In this document: positions 33,527-42,747 of the stretch, one piece after another
Position numbering within the stretch: position 1 is the first letter of the stretch
Layout: the number at the start of each line of letters is the position of its first letter
DNA from: GCA-2687025 sp964473525
GTDB taxonomy: Bacteria; Poribacteria; WGA-4E; GCA-2687025
DNA: 64,000 nucleotides
Direction: 5' to 3'
Assembly (NCBI GenBank): GCA_964473525.1
Contig: CAYYPK010000007.1
Location: forward strand, 193,636 to 257,635
The notes under the pieces: generated by a model
What the model saw: only the letters and a program-made list of their open reading frames with translations
Told to the model about the DNA's origin: nothing
The model's database searches: none
Position numbers and translations under genes: made by a program

Positions 33527-35169
33527 GTCAACCCCTGATCGCGCGTGGTGAGATGTAAGCCGCCGTCCTCTTGCCGCGTGAGTGAAATGTTCCGCTGCCA
33601 GTGTTCGTCGTTCGCTTCCGGGTAGTCCTCCCGGTGGTGCGCGCCGCGACTTTCCGTGCGCTTCAGCGCCGACCGCGCGATGAGTTCCCCGACGAGCCGC
33701 ATGTTGGCGTACTCGATCGCGTCGCGCCCGTCGCCAGCGGCAGCCGGCAGCGTCGTGAGCGCCTCGAGCGCCGTCTCGAGTCCCTCGCCGCTGCGATACA
33801 CGCCGACGTCCTCCCACATAATGTGGGTCAGCAGCTTGCGCAGGTCCGCGATGTCCGACGGCTGGGTCTCCGCGACGGCTGGGCCATGCGGCGCCACCAC
33901 CTCTGGCAACCGCTCCGCCTCGTCGGCCACGTATGCGAGCGCGCTCATGCCGGCGCGGCGCCCGAAGACGAGCCCCTCTAGCAGCGAGTTGCTAGCAAGG
34001 CGGTTCGCCCCGTGGACGCACGTGCACGCTACCTCGCCGCACGCGAACAGACCCGCGACGTTGGTGCGGGCATCCATATCCGTGCGTACGCCGCCCATCG
34101 CGAAATGCGCCGCCACCTGAACCGGGATGGTGTCGCGGTCGATTTCCAGCCCGTATTGCAGGCACGTGTCATAGATGGTTGGGAAGCGTTCCTTCAGGAA
34201 GTCCGCCGTCATGTGCGTGATGTCGAGGTACACGCACGGCATGCCGGTGCGACCCATCTCGTTCAGAATGGCTCGGGCGACGATGTCCCTCGGCGCGAGT
34301 TCGGCCTGGTCGTCGTACGCCAGCATGAACCGCTCACCGCGCGAGTTCAGCAGGTGCGCGCCCTCGCCACGGACGGCCTCGGAGATCAGGAACCGTGGGG
34401 CGCCGTGAAGGTGGAGGGTCGTCGGGTGGAACTGCACAAACTCCATGTCCGACACTTCCGCCCCCGCGCGGAAGCACATCGCGATCCCGTCACCGGTCGC
34501 GACGGAGGGGTTCGACGTGTAGCCATACACCTGACCGTGGCCGCCTGCCGCCACGATGGTGGCCTTCGCGATGATGGCGACGAGCGCGCCGTCGCTGTCG
34601 GTCGCCAGGGCTCCTCGGCACACGCCGTCGGCCGTGAGGATGTCCACGGCGATGGTGTGCTCCATAACCTCGACGTTCTCGTGGTCGAGAGCGCGGCTCA
34701 CCAGGACGTTCTGCGTCTCCGCGCCAGTAGCGTCGCCGCGGTGGACGACGCGCCGTATCCGGTGCGCGCCCTCCATGCCGAACTTGAGATCCTCGCCGTC
34801 GCGGTCGAAGGCGGCTCCCCAGTCCAGCAGCTCTTGCACCCTACGTATGCCGTCCGCAACCATCGTTTCCACGACGGCCGGATGGCAGAGGCCGCCGCCG
34901 GCGCGCAGCGTGTCCTGCACGTGGAATTCGACCTTGTCGTCGCGGTTCATGGCGACGGCGATACCGCCCTGGGCGTAGAGGGTACTCCCCTCGTTGGGGT
35001 TCTCCTTCGAAAGGATGACCACGCGGCCGTGGTCCGCGAGTTCTATGGTCGCGCGTAGGCCGGCGTTCCCGCTGCCGATGACGAGGAAGTCCGTCTCAAC
35101 CCGACGCACCGTCGCCATGTCGAATGGAAGCAGGTAGCGAGGACAGTTTCCGTCCGAGATTAGGCTCAC
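33523..35169 (-). CDS. nadB: L-aspartate oxidase NadB
   Basis: 548 residues from a GTG start. This start keeps the PRYLLPFD segment that precedes the FAD site in many homologs; the ATG at 35118 would remove it. FAD-binding LVIGSGNAGLRATIE, STLYAQGGIAVAM, EFVQFHPTTLH, AAHFAMGGVRTDMDA and CVHGANRLASNSLLEGLVFGRRA are all family hallmarks. It oxidises aspartate to iminoaspartate for quinolinate and NAD synthesis. nadA and nadC are not in the window. The coupling to a sugar isomerase gene is unusual. Confidence 0.95.
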   Translation of the reverse strand: MSLISDGNCPRYLLPFDMATVRRVETDFLVIGSGNAGLRATIELADHGRVVILSKENPNEGSTLYAQGGIAVAMNRDDKVEFHVQDTLRAGGGLCHPAVVETMVADGIRRVQELLDWGAAFDRDGEDLKFGMEGAHRIRRVVHRGDATGAETQNVLVSRALDHENVEVMEHTIAVDILTADGVCRGALATDSDGALVAIIAKATIVAAGGHGQVYGYTSNPSVATGDGIAMCFRAGAEVSDMEFVQFHPTTLHLHGAPRFLISEAVRGEGAHLLNSRGERFMLAYDDQAELAPRDIVARAILNEMGRTGMPCVYLDITHMTADFLKERFPTIYDTCLQYGLEIDRDTIPVQVAAHFAMGGVRTDMDARTNVAGLFACGEVACTCVHGANRLASNSLLEGLVFGRRAGMSALAYVADEAERLPEVVAPHGPAVAETQPSDIADLRKLLTHIMWEDVGVYRSGEGLETALEALTTLPAAAGDGRDAIEYANMRLVGELIARSALKRTESRGAHHREDYPEANDEHWQRNISLTRQEDGGLHLTTRDQGLT

Positions 35170-35529
35170 CGCGTGGTTCCGTGGCGCATCGCATGCTGTG
35201 GAGAGAGGCCTTCAGAGAAGCATGCGAAGTGTACCCGCGGGGTAACGAACGGTCAACGCGGGTGAGCCCGTAAGGAATGGCTACGCCCTGGCGCAGTGCG
35301 GATTCGGAACCGCAACAGCTACGTGCGCGCCACGTCAACAAGGGCCGCCCAGGGCCGCTGGTGGACGCAAGGCAAGTCCTGGAGGTTTGGGGATGGTCGT
35401 ACACGCGTGTCTCAGCTCGTGCTGAGGGAGCCAGGCACGTGCCATCCGCTCTCGGGCGGGCTCTAATCCGGCACTCGCGTGCCAAGGTCCAACGCCCGAG
35501 GACGACGGCGCGTGCCCCAGTCGCGGGCA
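35170..35529. other. Gene-free stretch of 360 bases
   Basis: I see no supported gene, RNA, clear hairpin or repeat here. Reading frames that cross it on both strands have arginine-rich, low-complexity products and no recognisable domain. It should contain the nadB promoter, but no convincing -35/-10 pair stands out. Confidence 0.6.
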
Positions 35530-36608
35530 TCACTGGCGTCCGTTGACAGGTCGAGCCGGGCCGCCGCTCGCTTTCAACCGGCCGAGGACCGTGGCGAGCT
35601 TGCCTGCAGGCCGCACGTCCCTCGCCGGGTCAACCCAGTCAAACGCCTGGATGCGGCTAGTTGCACCCACATCCAGCGGCGGCTGCGGCATGCCGTTGAT
35701 ATCGATGATGTGAATAAGCCGCTCGTCGTCGGATGAGAGATGCGCTATGTGCTGGTCGTCGACCCACACCAACGAAAGCGCGCTCTTGGGATAGGGCGTC
35801 TTTGCGACAAGCCGAGCGTCTTTCCTAGGCTGGGCCCTGACGATGTAAATCCCCCAGTGGTCCGGGTCGCCGACCCCACTCATAAAGGCCAGATACGCAC
35901 CGTCGGGTGACCAAGCCGTGCCTAAGCCGCCCAGAGTCGTAACCAACTTCGCCTGCTCCGCGGTGATCCGGTGTAGCATCGTGCGCGGGGCGAAGCCATT
36001 GCGATGGCTGGTGTACACGATGTCACGCCCGAGGGGTGACCACGCCACACCCGTTAGCCTCGTCTCCGGCTCGGGCGTGCTGTGTAGGACGCGAGCCCCG
36101 GCGCCGTCCGGTTCGACGATGGTGACCGCCGCGTGCTCGTCGGCCCCCCGCCCAACGTAGGAGCCGTACGCGAGGAGATCACCACGGGGTGACCAGGCCG
36201 CTCGTGTAGGCCTCGCCAAGTCCCCGAAATGTGTCAACTGCTCCAGCCCTGTGCCGTCCACACTGATGGTGAATAGGTCGATATCCAAGAAGCCCCGCGC
36301 CGCTCCGCTCGAATCAAAGACGATGCGACTAGCATCGGGCGACAGACTAACCTCGCCGATTAATGAGGCCCGTCCCAGACGAAAGCTGGCTCACGAGAAC
36401 CGGCCTCCACAACGTAGATGTCGTAGAGCCCACCTTGCACGAATGCGATCGTGCCGCCAATCGCGGGTCCGCCGCGGGCGGGGGCCACGGCGGCCAGCGC
36501 CACGGCCGCCACGGCGCACGCGGCCCGCAGCCGCGCGCCAAGACAGCGGGCAGGTTGGGGGATCAGTGTCGAGGCGCCCCTGAACATGACTGCGCTCCAT
36601 GCCTGCAT
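35530..36608 (-). pseudogene. TolB-like beta-propeller protein, frameshifted
   Basis: A signal peptide ORF begins at 36608 (hydrophobic AVAAVALAAVAPARGG, then a first propeller strand GGTIAFVQGGLYDIYVVEAG) and stops at 36360. The rest of the propeller continues in another frame from about 36395 to 35530 (EVSLSPDASRIVFDSS, RAAWSPRGDLLAYGS, GVAWSPLG, GTAWSPDG). One base change in 36355-36395 would join them into a protein of about 355 residues. Either it is a recent pseudogene or there is an assembly error. It is related to the lipoproteins at the window start but lacks a lipobox. Confidence 0.7.
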
Positions 36609-36811
36609 CAGACTGCGATTGCCTTCCGGCCCACGTCCGCGAGCAGGGATACGAGAAGAGTATAATACAAACCTGGGCCACGGGCTACCGTGAGGAGCGT
36701 CAGCCGTGCTCTCGGACAGCTCTCACGAAGCGGGGCCGCGTTTGACTGTCGTAGCGTCGGCCACGATAATTCGAGCGTCACACCCACGACCTGCCTGGAG
36801 AGCCACCGTCC

Positions 36812-39079
36812 ATGCGCTTCTTACGCCACCCGGTGGCGCGTTTCCTCATCGCCTCCTTCCAGGTGCTTTTCATACTCGGCGTGGTCTGCGCTCTGGCGGG
36901 AACGGCGCTGTCCGCCGCCTACGTGAACCGACTCGCCGACGAGATCGACACGCCCGAGTCGCTCAAGAAGCTCGACTACGGCGAGATCAAGACGTGGCGG
37001 CAGCATACGGAAGTGTATTCGGAGGTGGCGGCCCTACGTAGGGGCGTGGCGTTAGACCACACGGGCCGTCGCCTGGAGCGGCTCTCCTACGTGCGCATGG
37101 CGAACGACGTACTGAGCGAGCCCGGCTCTTTCCACCAGATAGTGTCGCCCAACGGCGACGGCATCATCGTCACGCTCCATCCGAGGCCCTTCACGCACCC
37201 ACGCATTCGTCAGAACCCCGGCGTCTACCGACTCCTGTTCCGAAACAACCTGCTCCGTGAAATCACGACGGCGGCGGGCGACACGCGCGATGTCGTCTAC
37301 CTGGAGCCGGAGTTGCTCGACGAGTTCTACAACGTTGACGAGGGGCTCGCGCGGCAACTGATTCGCCTCTCCGACACCCCGGTGAACCTGACGAACGCCT
37401 TCCTCGCTATCGAGGACAACGACTTCTACTCGCATTCGGGCGTGCACCCTCGCCGCTTCGGCGTGGCGATGGCGCGCAACGTAATGAGCGGCAACCTGTT
37501 CGGCGCTAGCGGCAGCACCATCACCCAGCAGTTGGCGAAGAACCTCCTCCTCACGCGCGACAAGACCATCCCCCGTAAGGTGAAGGAGTGGATCATCGCC
37601 CTCCGCATCGAGCAGCAATACTCGAAGCAGGAGATATTCGAGCGGTACTTGAACTTCACGGACTTCGGCCGACGTAGCGGCCGCACGCTGGGAGGCGTCA
37701 AGGAGGCGACGCGGTTCTTCTTCGACAAGGACGTGAGCGACCTGAACCTGCAGGAGTGCGCCCTGCTCGCGGCGATACCAAACTCCCCGTCCAGGTACTC
37801 TCCGGTACGGAACCCCGACAACGCCAAGAGACGGCGCAACCTCGTCCTCCGACAGATGCACCGGCGCGCGTACATCACGAACGCGGAGTACGCGGAGGCG
37901 CGCGCGTCCGATATCGAGCTCTCGTCGACGCGGCGTAAGACTCCCCGTGGCTTCGCGCCACACTTCACGTCGCACATCCGCCAGACGCTGGAAGACACGT
38001 ATACGCCCGAGGATCTCTACTCCCGCGGTCTGCGGGTCTACACGACGGTGGATCCGGTGTTCCAGGAGATTGCGATGCGCGCCGTGAACGCGCATCTGCT
38101 GGTCCTAGATGAGGCGCTTGAGTACGCGCCATATCTGGCGAACCGACAGCAGGTGGTGGCGGGCAATGCCAGCCCCGATCGCCTCGAAAACTACCTTCAG
38201 AGCGCCCTGGTGATGATGGAGAATCGCACGGGGTATGTACGCGCCTTTGTGGGAGGACGCGACTACGCATACAACCAGTTCAGCCACGTGACGCAGGCGC
38301 GCCGTCAGCCGGGTTCCGTCTTCAAGCCGGTTGTGTTCACCGCTGCCTGGGAGCACGGGCTGACGCCTCAGGCCAAGGTCATTGATGAGCCGTGGTCCCT
38401 CGGCGACTGGACCCCCGAGAACTACATCCTGGGACGGTACTCCGGGGAGGTGGACCTTCAGGAAGCCGTCGTGCGCTCCCTCAACATCCCAACCGCGCGA
38501 GTGATGAACGAAATGATGGGGTCAACCGGGCCGCAAGACGTCGTCGATCTGGCGCGTCGGCTTGGAATCAGGGGCTACTTGCCTCCCTTCCCCGCCCTGG
38601 CGCTGGGTGTCGCGGAAGTGACCCTGATGGAGATGACGGCGGCGTATACCGCCTTCGCGAATCTCGGCACACGCGTGACGCCGGTCACGGTGCGGCACGT
38701 CGTTACCCTAGACGGACAGATACTCGAGGAACACGTCCCGGAGCGCATACCCTCGTTGGATCCGCAGATCGCTCACATGACGAACACCGTCCTGCGGCGT
38801 GTGATGGACAACCGTGTGAACGGCACTGGCAGACACGCGCGCACCGCTGGATTCACGTACCCCGCAGGCGGCAAGACCGGCACCACGTCCGACTACACGG
38901 ACGCGTGGTTCGTCGGCTACACGCGCGACATAGTGACGGGCGTGTGGGTTGGCTTCGACGACCCTTCCAAGAAGACTGAACACGGCGGTTCCGAAGGCGC
39001 TCTTCCGATCTGGACCGAACATATGCGAGGCGTTACACGGGGTCTCCCGGTCGAATTCGACCTGCCGCCGCGGCGATAG
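36812..39079 (+). CDS. Bifunctional penicillin-binding protein (class A)
   Basis: 755 residues. One N-terminal membrane helix (about 10-35) is followed by a GT51 transglycosylase with AIEDNDFYSHSGV (catalytic Glu, near residue 200), GSTITQQLAKNL and EIFERYLN. A transpeptidase follows with the serine of RQPGSVFKP (SxxK, near 500) and KTGTTSDYTDAWF (near 686). It polymerises and cross-links peptidoglycan in the periplasm. The roughly 150 residues between the helix and the GT51 core are longer than in typical PBP1a. It is followed closely by two envelope genes. Confidence 0.95.
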   Translation: MRFLRHPVARFLIASFQVLFILGVVCALAGTALSAAYVNRLADEIDTPESLKKLDYGEIKTWRQHTEVYSEVAALRRGVALDHTGRRLERLSYVRMANDVLSEPGSFHQIVSPNGDGIIVTLHPRPFTHPRIRQNPGVYRLLFRNNLLREITTAAGDTRDVVYLEPELLDEFYNVDEGLARQLIRLSDTPVNLTNAFLAIEDNDFYSHSGVHPRRFGVAMARNVMSGNLFGASGSTITQQLAKNLLLTRDKTIPRKVKEWIIALRIEQQYSKQEIFERYLNFTDFGRRSGRTLGGVKEATRFFFDKDVSDLNLQECALLAAIPNSPSRYSPVRNPDNAKRRRNLVLRQMHRRAYITNAEYAEARASDIELSSTRRKTPRGFAPHFTSHIRQTLEDTYTPEDLYSRGLRVYTTVDPVFQEIAMRAVNAHLLVLDEALEYAPYLANRQQVVAGNASPDRLENYLQSALVMMENRTGYVRAFVGGRDYAYNQFSHVTQARRQPGSVFKPVVFTAAWEHGLTPQAKVIDEPWSLGDWTPENYILGRYSGEVDLQEAVVRSLNIPTARVMNEMMGSTGPQDVVDLARRLGIRGYLPPFPALALGVAEVTLMEMTAAYTAFANLGTRVTPVTVRHVVTLDGQILEEHVPERIPSLDPQIAHMTNTVLRRVMDNRVNGTGRHARTAGFTYPAGGKTGTTSDYTDAWFVGYTRDIVTGVWVGFDDPSKKTEHGGSEGALPIWTEHMRGVTRGLPVEFDLPPRR

Positions 39080-39086
39080 GCAAGCT

Positions 39087-39686
39087 ATGGACGCCAACGC
39101 GTCACAGCGTCTCTCGCGGGTGTGTCTGCTCGCGACCACGTTCCTCCTCATGGCCTTCCTGGCCGCGGCGCACGACACGATCATCCCGCACCATCTAGAG
39201 GATGTTGAGGACGTCGCGCACGCTCGCAACGTGCGTGGGTTGGCGCTGGTCATCACGATTGGCTTCACGGTCGTTCTAGCGACGGTCGTCTTCCTGGCCA
39301 TGCGCTACGCGCCGGAGGACGAGAACTCGGTGGACATGCGCGAGGAACAGCAGCGACTAAGAGACGCGTTGCTGGCGACTGCGGAGGCGGCAAAGGGCCT
39401 CCTTGGCGCCGCTGACGGCGAACTGGCGAGCGCGGTCGCCCGGGCCTATGGCTCAGCGGCAGGACATGGCGTCCCACCGCGGCCCGCGCAGGTTCTGGGC
39501 GATGGCCAGCAGTTCGGCGAGGACATTCTCACGGCAAGGCGAACGGACGCGGGGCTGGGAGTCGAATTGTGCGCGACGACGGCGACGGCGGGCGCGACTG
39601 TCCGTATTGCTCGAGACGGCGCCTACTCTCTGACCGTGTTCGCCGTCACTACGCAGACCCCACTTGGGGAAGGATCCGAGCGATGA
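39087..39686 (+). CDS. Two-helix membrane protein, unknown function
   Basis: 199 residues from the ATG at 39087, seven bases after the PBP stop. Two hydrophobic helices are seen (CLLATTFLLMAFLAAA and ALVITIGFTVVLATVVFLAM), joined by a short acidic histidine-containing loop (DTIIPHHLEDVEDV). A long soluble C-terminal part starts with a helix (REEQQRLRDALLATAEAAKGLL). I do not recognise the family. The 4-base overlap with the SIMPL gene and the position after the PBP suggest a role in the envelope. Confidence 0.75.
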   Translation: MDANASQRLSRVCLLATTFLLMAFLAAAHDTIIPHHLEDVEDVAHARNVRGLALVITIGFTVVLATVVFLAMRYAPEDENSVDMREEQQRLRDALLATAEAAKGLLGAADGELASAVARAYGSAAGHGVPPRPAQVLGDGQQFGEDILTARRTDAGLGVELCATTATAGATVRIARDGAYSLTVFAVTTQTPLGEGSER

Positions 39687-40393
39687 TAAGGGCAACGAAA
39701 CGCGCGGCGCTCATCACGGCGGCGTTGGCGCTTGCGGTTGGCTGCGCGCACGTTGATATGCCGACAGACGGCAGCCCCGACGGCATCCGTGTGTCAGGTG
39801 TGGGCAAGGTCACGGCGGACCCAGATATCGCGCATGTGCAATTGGGCGTTGATACCTTCGACGAGGAGGTCGGGCCGGCGTTGGCCGAGAACAACACGAA
39901 AGCCTCGCGCATCATTGAGGCGGTGAAGGCAGCGGGGGTCGCCGATGAGGACATTGGGACGACCGGGTTCAACGTCTCCGCGCAGCGCGACTATCGGCAG
40001 GAGGGGCCGGACAACATCGTCGGGTTCCAGGTGTCCAACACCGTCACGGTGACGATGCGAGACATCGACGCCGTCGGCGACGTGTTGCAGGCGGCGCTCG
40101 ACGCTGGCGCGAACAACGTCCACAACTTCTCGATGAGCGTGGACGACGCCGACGAACTGCGCCAGGAAGCCCGCGTGAAGGCCATTGAGGACGCTCGGGA
40201 GCGCGCCGAGGTGATGGCTGAAGCCGCGGGGGTGACGCTCGGAGCGGCGACGAGCATCTCCGAGTCGTCCGTTGGCGTACCATCCCCCACGACGGTTAGG
40301 CTGGACTTCGCCGCCGCCGAAGGAGCCGTCCCTATCGAACCGGGCGAGCTGGAGCTTACCGTGACGGTGCAGGTAGTCTTCGCTATCGACTAG
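39683..40393 (+). CDS. SIMPL (DUF541) domain lipoprotein
   Basis: 236 residues. The ATG overlaps the previous stop (ATGA). The signal peptide ends LAVGC, so it is a lipoprotein. The body is a SIMPL domain: IRVSGVGKVTADPDIAHVQLGV, then DIGTTGFNVSAQRDY, GFQVSNTVTVTMRDID, and ARVKAIEDARERAEVMAEAAGV. Family members are periplasmic or outer-membrane oligomers of uncertain function. Co-transcribed with the PBP and a membrane protein. Confidence 0.9.
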   Translation: MIRATKRAALITAALALAVGCAHVDMPTDGSPDGIRVSGVGKVTADPDIAHVQLGVDTFDEEVGPALAENNTKASRIIEAVKAAGVADEDIGTTGFNVSAQRDYRQEGPDNIVGFQVSNTVTVTMRDIDAVGDVLQAALDAGANNVHNFSMSVDDADELRQEARVKAIEDARERAEVMAEAAGVTLGAATSISESSVGVPSPTTVRLDFAAAEGAVPIEPGELELTVTVQVVFAID

Positions 40394-40443
40394 AGTTGCC
40401 GCGTTCAGTGCCTGGATGCGCACATCCGCCGCGCGGCCGAGAG

Positions 40444-40480
40444 TCCCTTCCCTTGCAGGGGAAGGCTAGGATGGGGTCGG
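40444..40480 (+). repeat. Dispersed intergenic hairpin element, copy 4
   Basis: CCTTCCC and GGGAAGG flank a short loop, then CTAGGATGGGGTCGG, almost the same as copy 1. It ends 59 bases before the fmt start, in the direction of transcription. Confidence 0.75.
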
Positions 40481-40539
40481 TGGAAACCCCTTGCGTGGCT
40501 AGGTGTGCGCCTCGACCCCACCACAGGAGCAGTGAGCGT

Positions 40540-41493
40540 ATGCCAGACGGAGAGCCGCGACCGCGCGTCGTGTTCATGGGTACCCCCGATTTTGCCGTGC
40601 CTAGCTTGCGGCTGCTCGCGGCGTCCGTGGATGTGGTCGCAGTGGTCACACAGCCGGATCGGCCAAGCGGCCGAGGCCGCAAGCTAACGCCGCCACCGGT
40701 GAAGGTCCAGGCTGAGGGGCTCAGCTTGCCCGTGCATCAGCCAGAGCGCGCGCGGGCAAAGGACTTCGTCGCCGCGCTCGCGGAGTTGGCGCCCGACGCC
40801 ATCGCGGTCGTCGCCTACGGGCAGATACTCCCGACCTCCATCCTGAGTATCCCGGCCCACGGCGCCCTGAACGTCCATCCGTCGCTCCTGCCCAAGTACC
40901 GAGGCGCCGCTCCCGTGCAGTGGGCGCTCTGGAACGGCGACACCACCACGGGCGTCACGGTCATGCAACTGGACAAGGGCGAGGACACCGGGCCGCTGGT
41001 CCGCCAGCAGGAAGCCCCAATCGGCCCAGCCGAAACAGCGGTCGAACTCATGGCGAGGCTTGCGGACCTGGGCGCCGAAATGCTCGTGGATGTCGTGGCG
41101 CGCCTGCCCGTCGATGGGCTCACGACAACGCCTCAGGACGATGCCGTCGCGACGCACGCGCCACGGTTGACGCGGGAGATGGGAGTCGTAGACTGGACAC
41201 TCTCCGCCGAGGCGATCCACAATCGTTACCGTGCGTGCGTGCCGTGGCCCGGCGCGCAGGCGACGCTGCCCGACGGTGAGGCGTTGCGGATCAAGGACTG
41301 CTCTCCCGTCGAACGGGATGTGGCGGAGCGACCCGGAGCGATCGTCGCTGACGACGGCCGCATGTTCGCGCAGACAGGGCAGGGCTCGCTGGAATTGCTG
41401 CTCGTGCAACCCGCGAACCGCTCGGCGATGGACATCGCAGGCTATCTGAACGGCCTTCGTGGCGAGATCCCGTCGGCGTTTCAGGTAGAGTAG
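40540..41493 (+). CDS. fmt: Methionyl-tRNA formyltransferase
   Basis: 317 residues from the ATG at 40540, with an AGGAG sequence upstream. It has VVFMGTPDFAVPSLRLL at the N-terminus, VTQPDRPSGRGRK, the catalytic region HPSLLPKYRGAAPVQWAL (formyl-THF site), GVTVMQLDKGEDTGP and a C-terminal oligonucleotide-binding part. It formylates initiator Met-tRNA in the cytosol. No def gene precedes it, which is unusual; a SIMPL gene and a hairpin repeat do. Confidence 0.96.
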   Translation: MPDGEPRPRVVFMGTPDFAVPSLRLLAASVDVVAVVTQPDRPSGRGRKLTPPPVKVQAEGLSLPVHQPERARAKDFVAALAELAPDAIAVVAYGQILPTSILSIPAHGALNVHPSLLPKYRGAAPVQWALWNGDTTTGVTVMQLDKGEDTGPLVRQQEAPIGPAETAVELMARLADLGAEMLVDVVARLPVDGLTTTPQDDAVATHAPRLTREMGVVDWTLSAEAIHNRYRACVPWPGAQATLPDGEALRIKDCSPVERDVAERPGAIVADDGRMFAQTGQGSLELLLVQPANRSAMDIAGYLNGLRGEIPSAFQVE

Positions 41494-41559
41494 GGCGCGC
41501 TGGAACACGCCTGGGAAGGGCGACCAGCGGCCGGCTTATCCGATCCAGGAGCGATCCCC

Positions 41560-42747
41560 GTGCGATGGCGGTGGTTACTGACGCTCAACGGCATCTTCAC
41601 GATCAGCGTGGTCGTGCTCTGCCTGTGGGCGGGGTCGGTGCTGGGCTTCCTGTATTCGTGGATTCCCAACTATGTCCAGGGGGAGACCGTCACCATCCCG
41701 AATCTCGAGGGGCTGCCCGCCAACGAGGCTAGGCGCCGCGCTTTGGATCTCGGTCTCAACATCAACTTCGCGGCGACGGAGGCGCGTAACGACTCGTCGC
41801 AACCGCGCGGACACGTCCTCTCTCACGTCCCGGCTCCCATGCAGACCGTCAAGCGGACGCGACCGATCCGTTTCATCCTCAGCAGCGGCCCAGAGCGGGC
41901 TCCCGTGCCAGAGCTGCGGAACAAGACCGTGGGACAGGCGGAGTTCGAGCTGTCCATCCTCGGGTTACGGCTGGGCATGGTGTCGTACAGCCACTCCGAG
42001 CGGCATGCGACGCCACAGAGGATCATCGTGTCGACGCCCGCTGCGGGGGCCGAGCTGAAACGCGGCGACCGTGTGCATCTGCTCGTCAGCCTTGGGCCGA
42101 GACCCGTCGAGCTCACCATGCCCCGTCTGACAGGGCTGACGCTCGCGGAAGCGAGGACGGCGCTCGACAAGGCGCTCCTCTACGTCCAGACCGTCGAACG
42201 CACGCGAGAACCACGCGAGAAGCCGGATGTCGTGCTGGGGCAGGAACCCAAGGCGGGCTCTCGCGTGATGTCAGGATCCGGCGTGGCACTCACGGTGAAC
42301 GAGAAAGCGGCGGCGAGCAGGTCACGTAGAGTCATCATTTGGCACAAGGTGTCTGGCGGCGAGGAAACGCGGCCAGGGCCGGATACTGGCGAGGCCGCTG
42401 CCGGTCCCATCGGGCCCGTGCCCGAGGACGAAGCTTTGAGCGACGGAGACGTGGTGGCTTCCACCGACGACCCCGACACGGGAGCAGGAGACGTCGCTGA
42501 GGCGCCCGCGATCGACGGCGCCCCCGATGCCGTGGACGGCGCGGAGACGCCCGACGATGACCCCGCGCAGAATCTCGTCCGCGTCGTGTTCCGCCTGAGG
42601 GACGACATTAGCCGCGGCGCCATACGCGACGTCATGGCAGCCCCTGGGGAGGAGATCTCCTTCCCGTGGAACGTCGTCGGCGAGGCGCTGCTGCGGGTAT
42701 ACGAGGGTGACATGAACGTGCCAGTGCGGAGGGAAACGCTCAAATGA
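41560..42747 (+). CDS. PASTA-domain membrane protein without kinase
   Basis: 395 residues from a GTG start with an upstream AGGAG. One membrane helix near the N-terminus (IFTISVVVLCLWAGSVLGFL) is followed by three PASTA domains: about 45-110 (VTIPNLEGLPANEARRRALDLG), 112-180 (VPELRNKTVGQAEFELSILG) and 185-250 (MPRLTGLTLAEARTALDKA). An acidic low-complexity linker and a C-terminal domain (about 325-395) complete it. PASTA domains bind muropeptides or lipid II. No kinase or penicillin-binding domain is attached. It lies between fmt and rpe and overlaps rpe by four bases. Confidence 0.9.
   Translation: MRWRWLLTLNGIFTISVVVLCLWAGSVLGFLYSWIPNYVQGETVTIPNLEGLPANEARRRALDLGLNINFAATEARNDSSQPRGHVLSHVPAPMQTVKRTRPIRFILSSGPERAPVPELRNKTVGQAEFELSILGLRLGMVSYSHSERHATPQRIIVSTPAAGAELKRGDRVHLLVSLGPRPVELTMPRLTGLTLAEARTALDKALLYVQTVERTREPREKPDVVLGQEPKAGSRVMSGSGVALTVNEKAAASRSRRVIIWHKVSGGEETRPGPDTGEAAAGPIGPVPEDEALSDGDVVASTDDPDTGAGDVAEAPAIDGAPDAVDGAETPDDDPAQNLVRVVFRLRDDISRGAIRDVMAAPGEEISFPWNVVGEALLRVYEGDMNVPVRRETLK

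Noticed and set aside
35277..35546. 89-residue plus-strand reading frame in the gene-free gap
   Set aside because: Composition is Arg/Ala/Pro-rich with no ribosome site and no domain.
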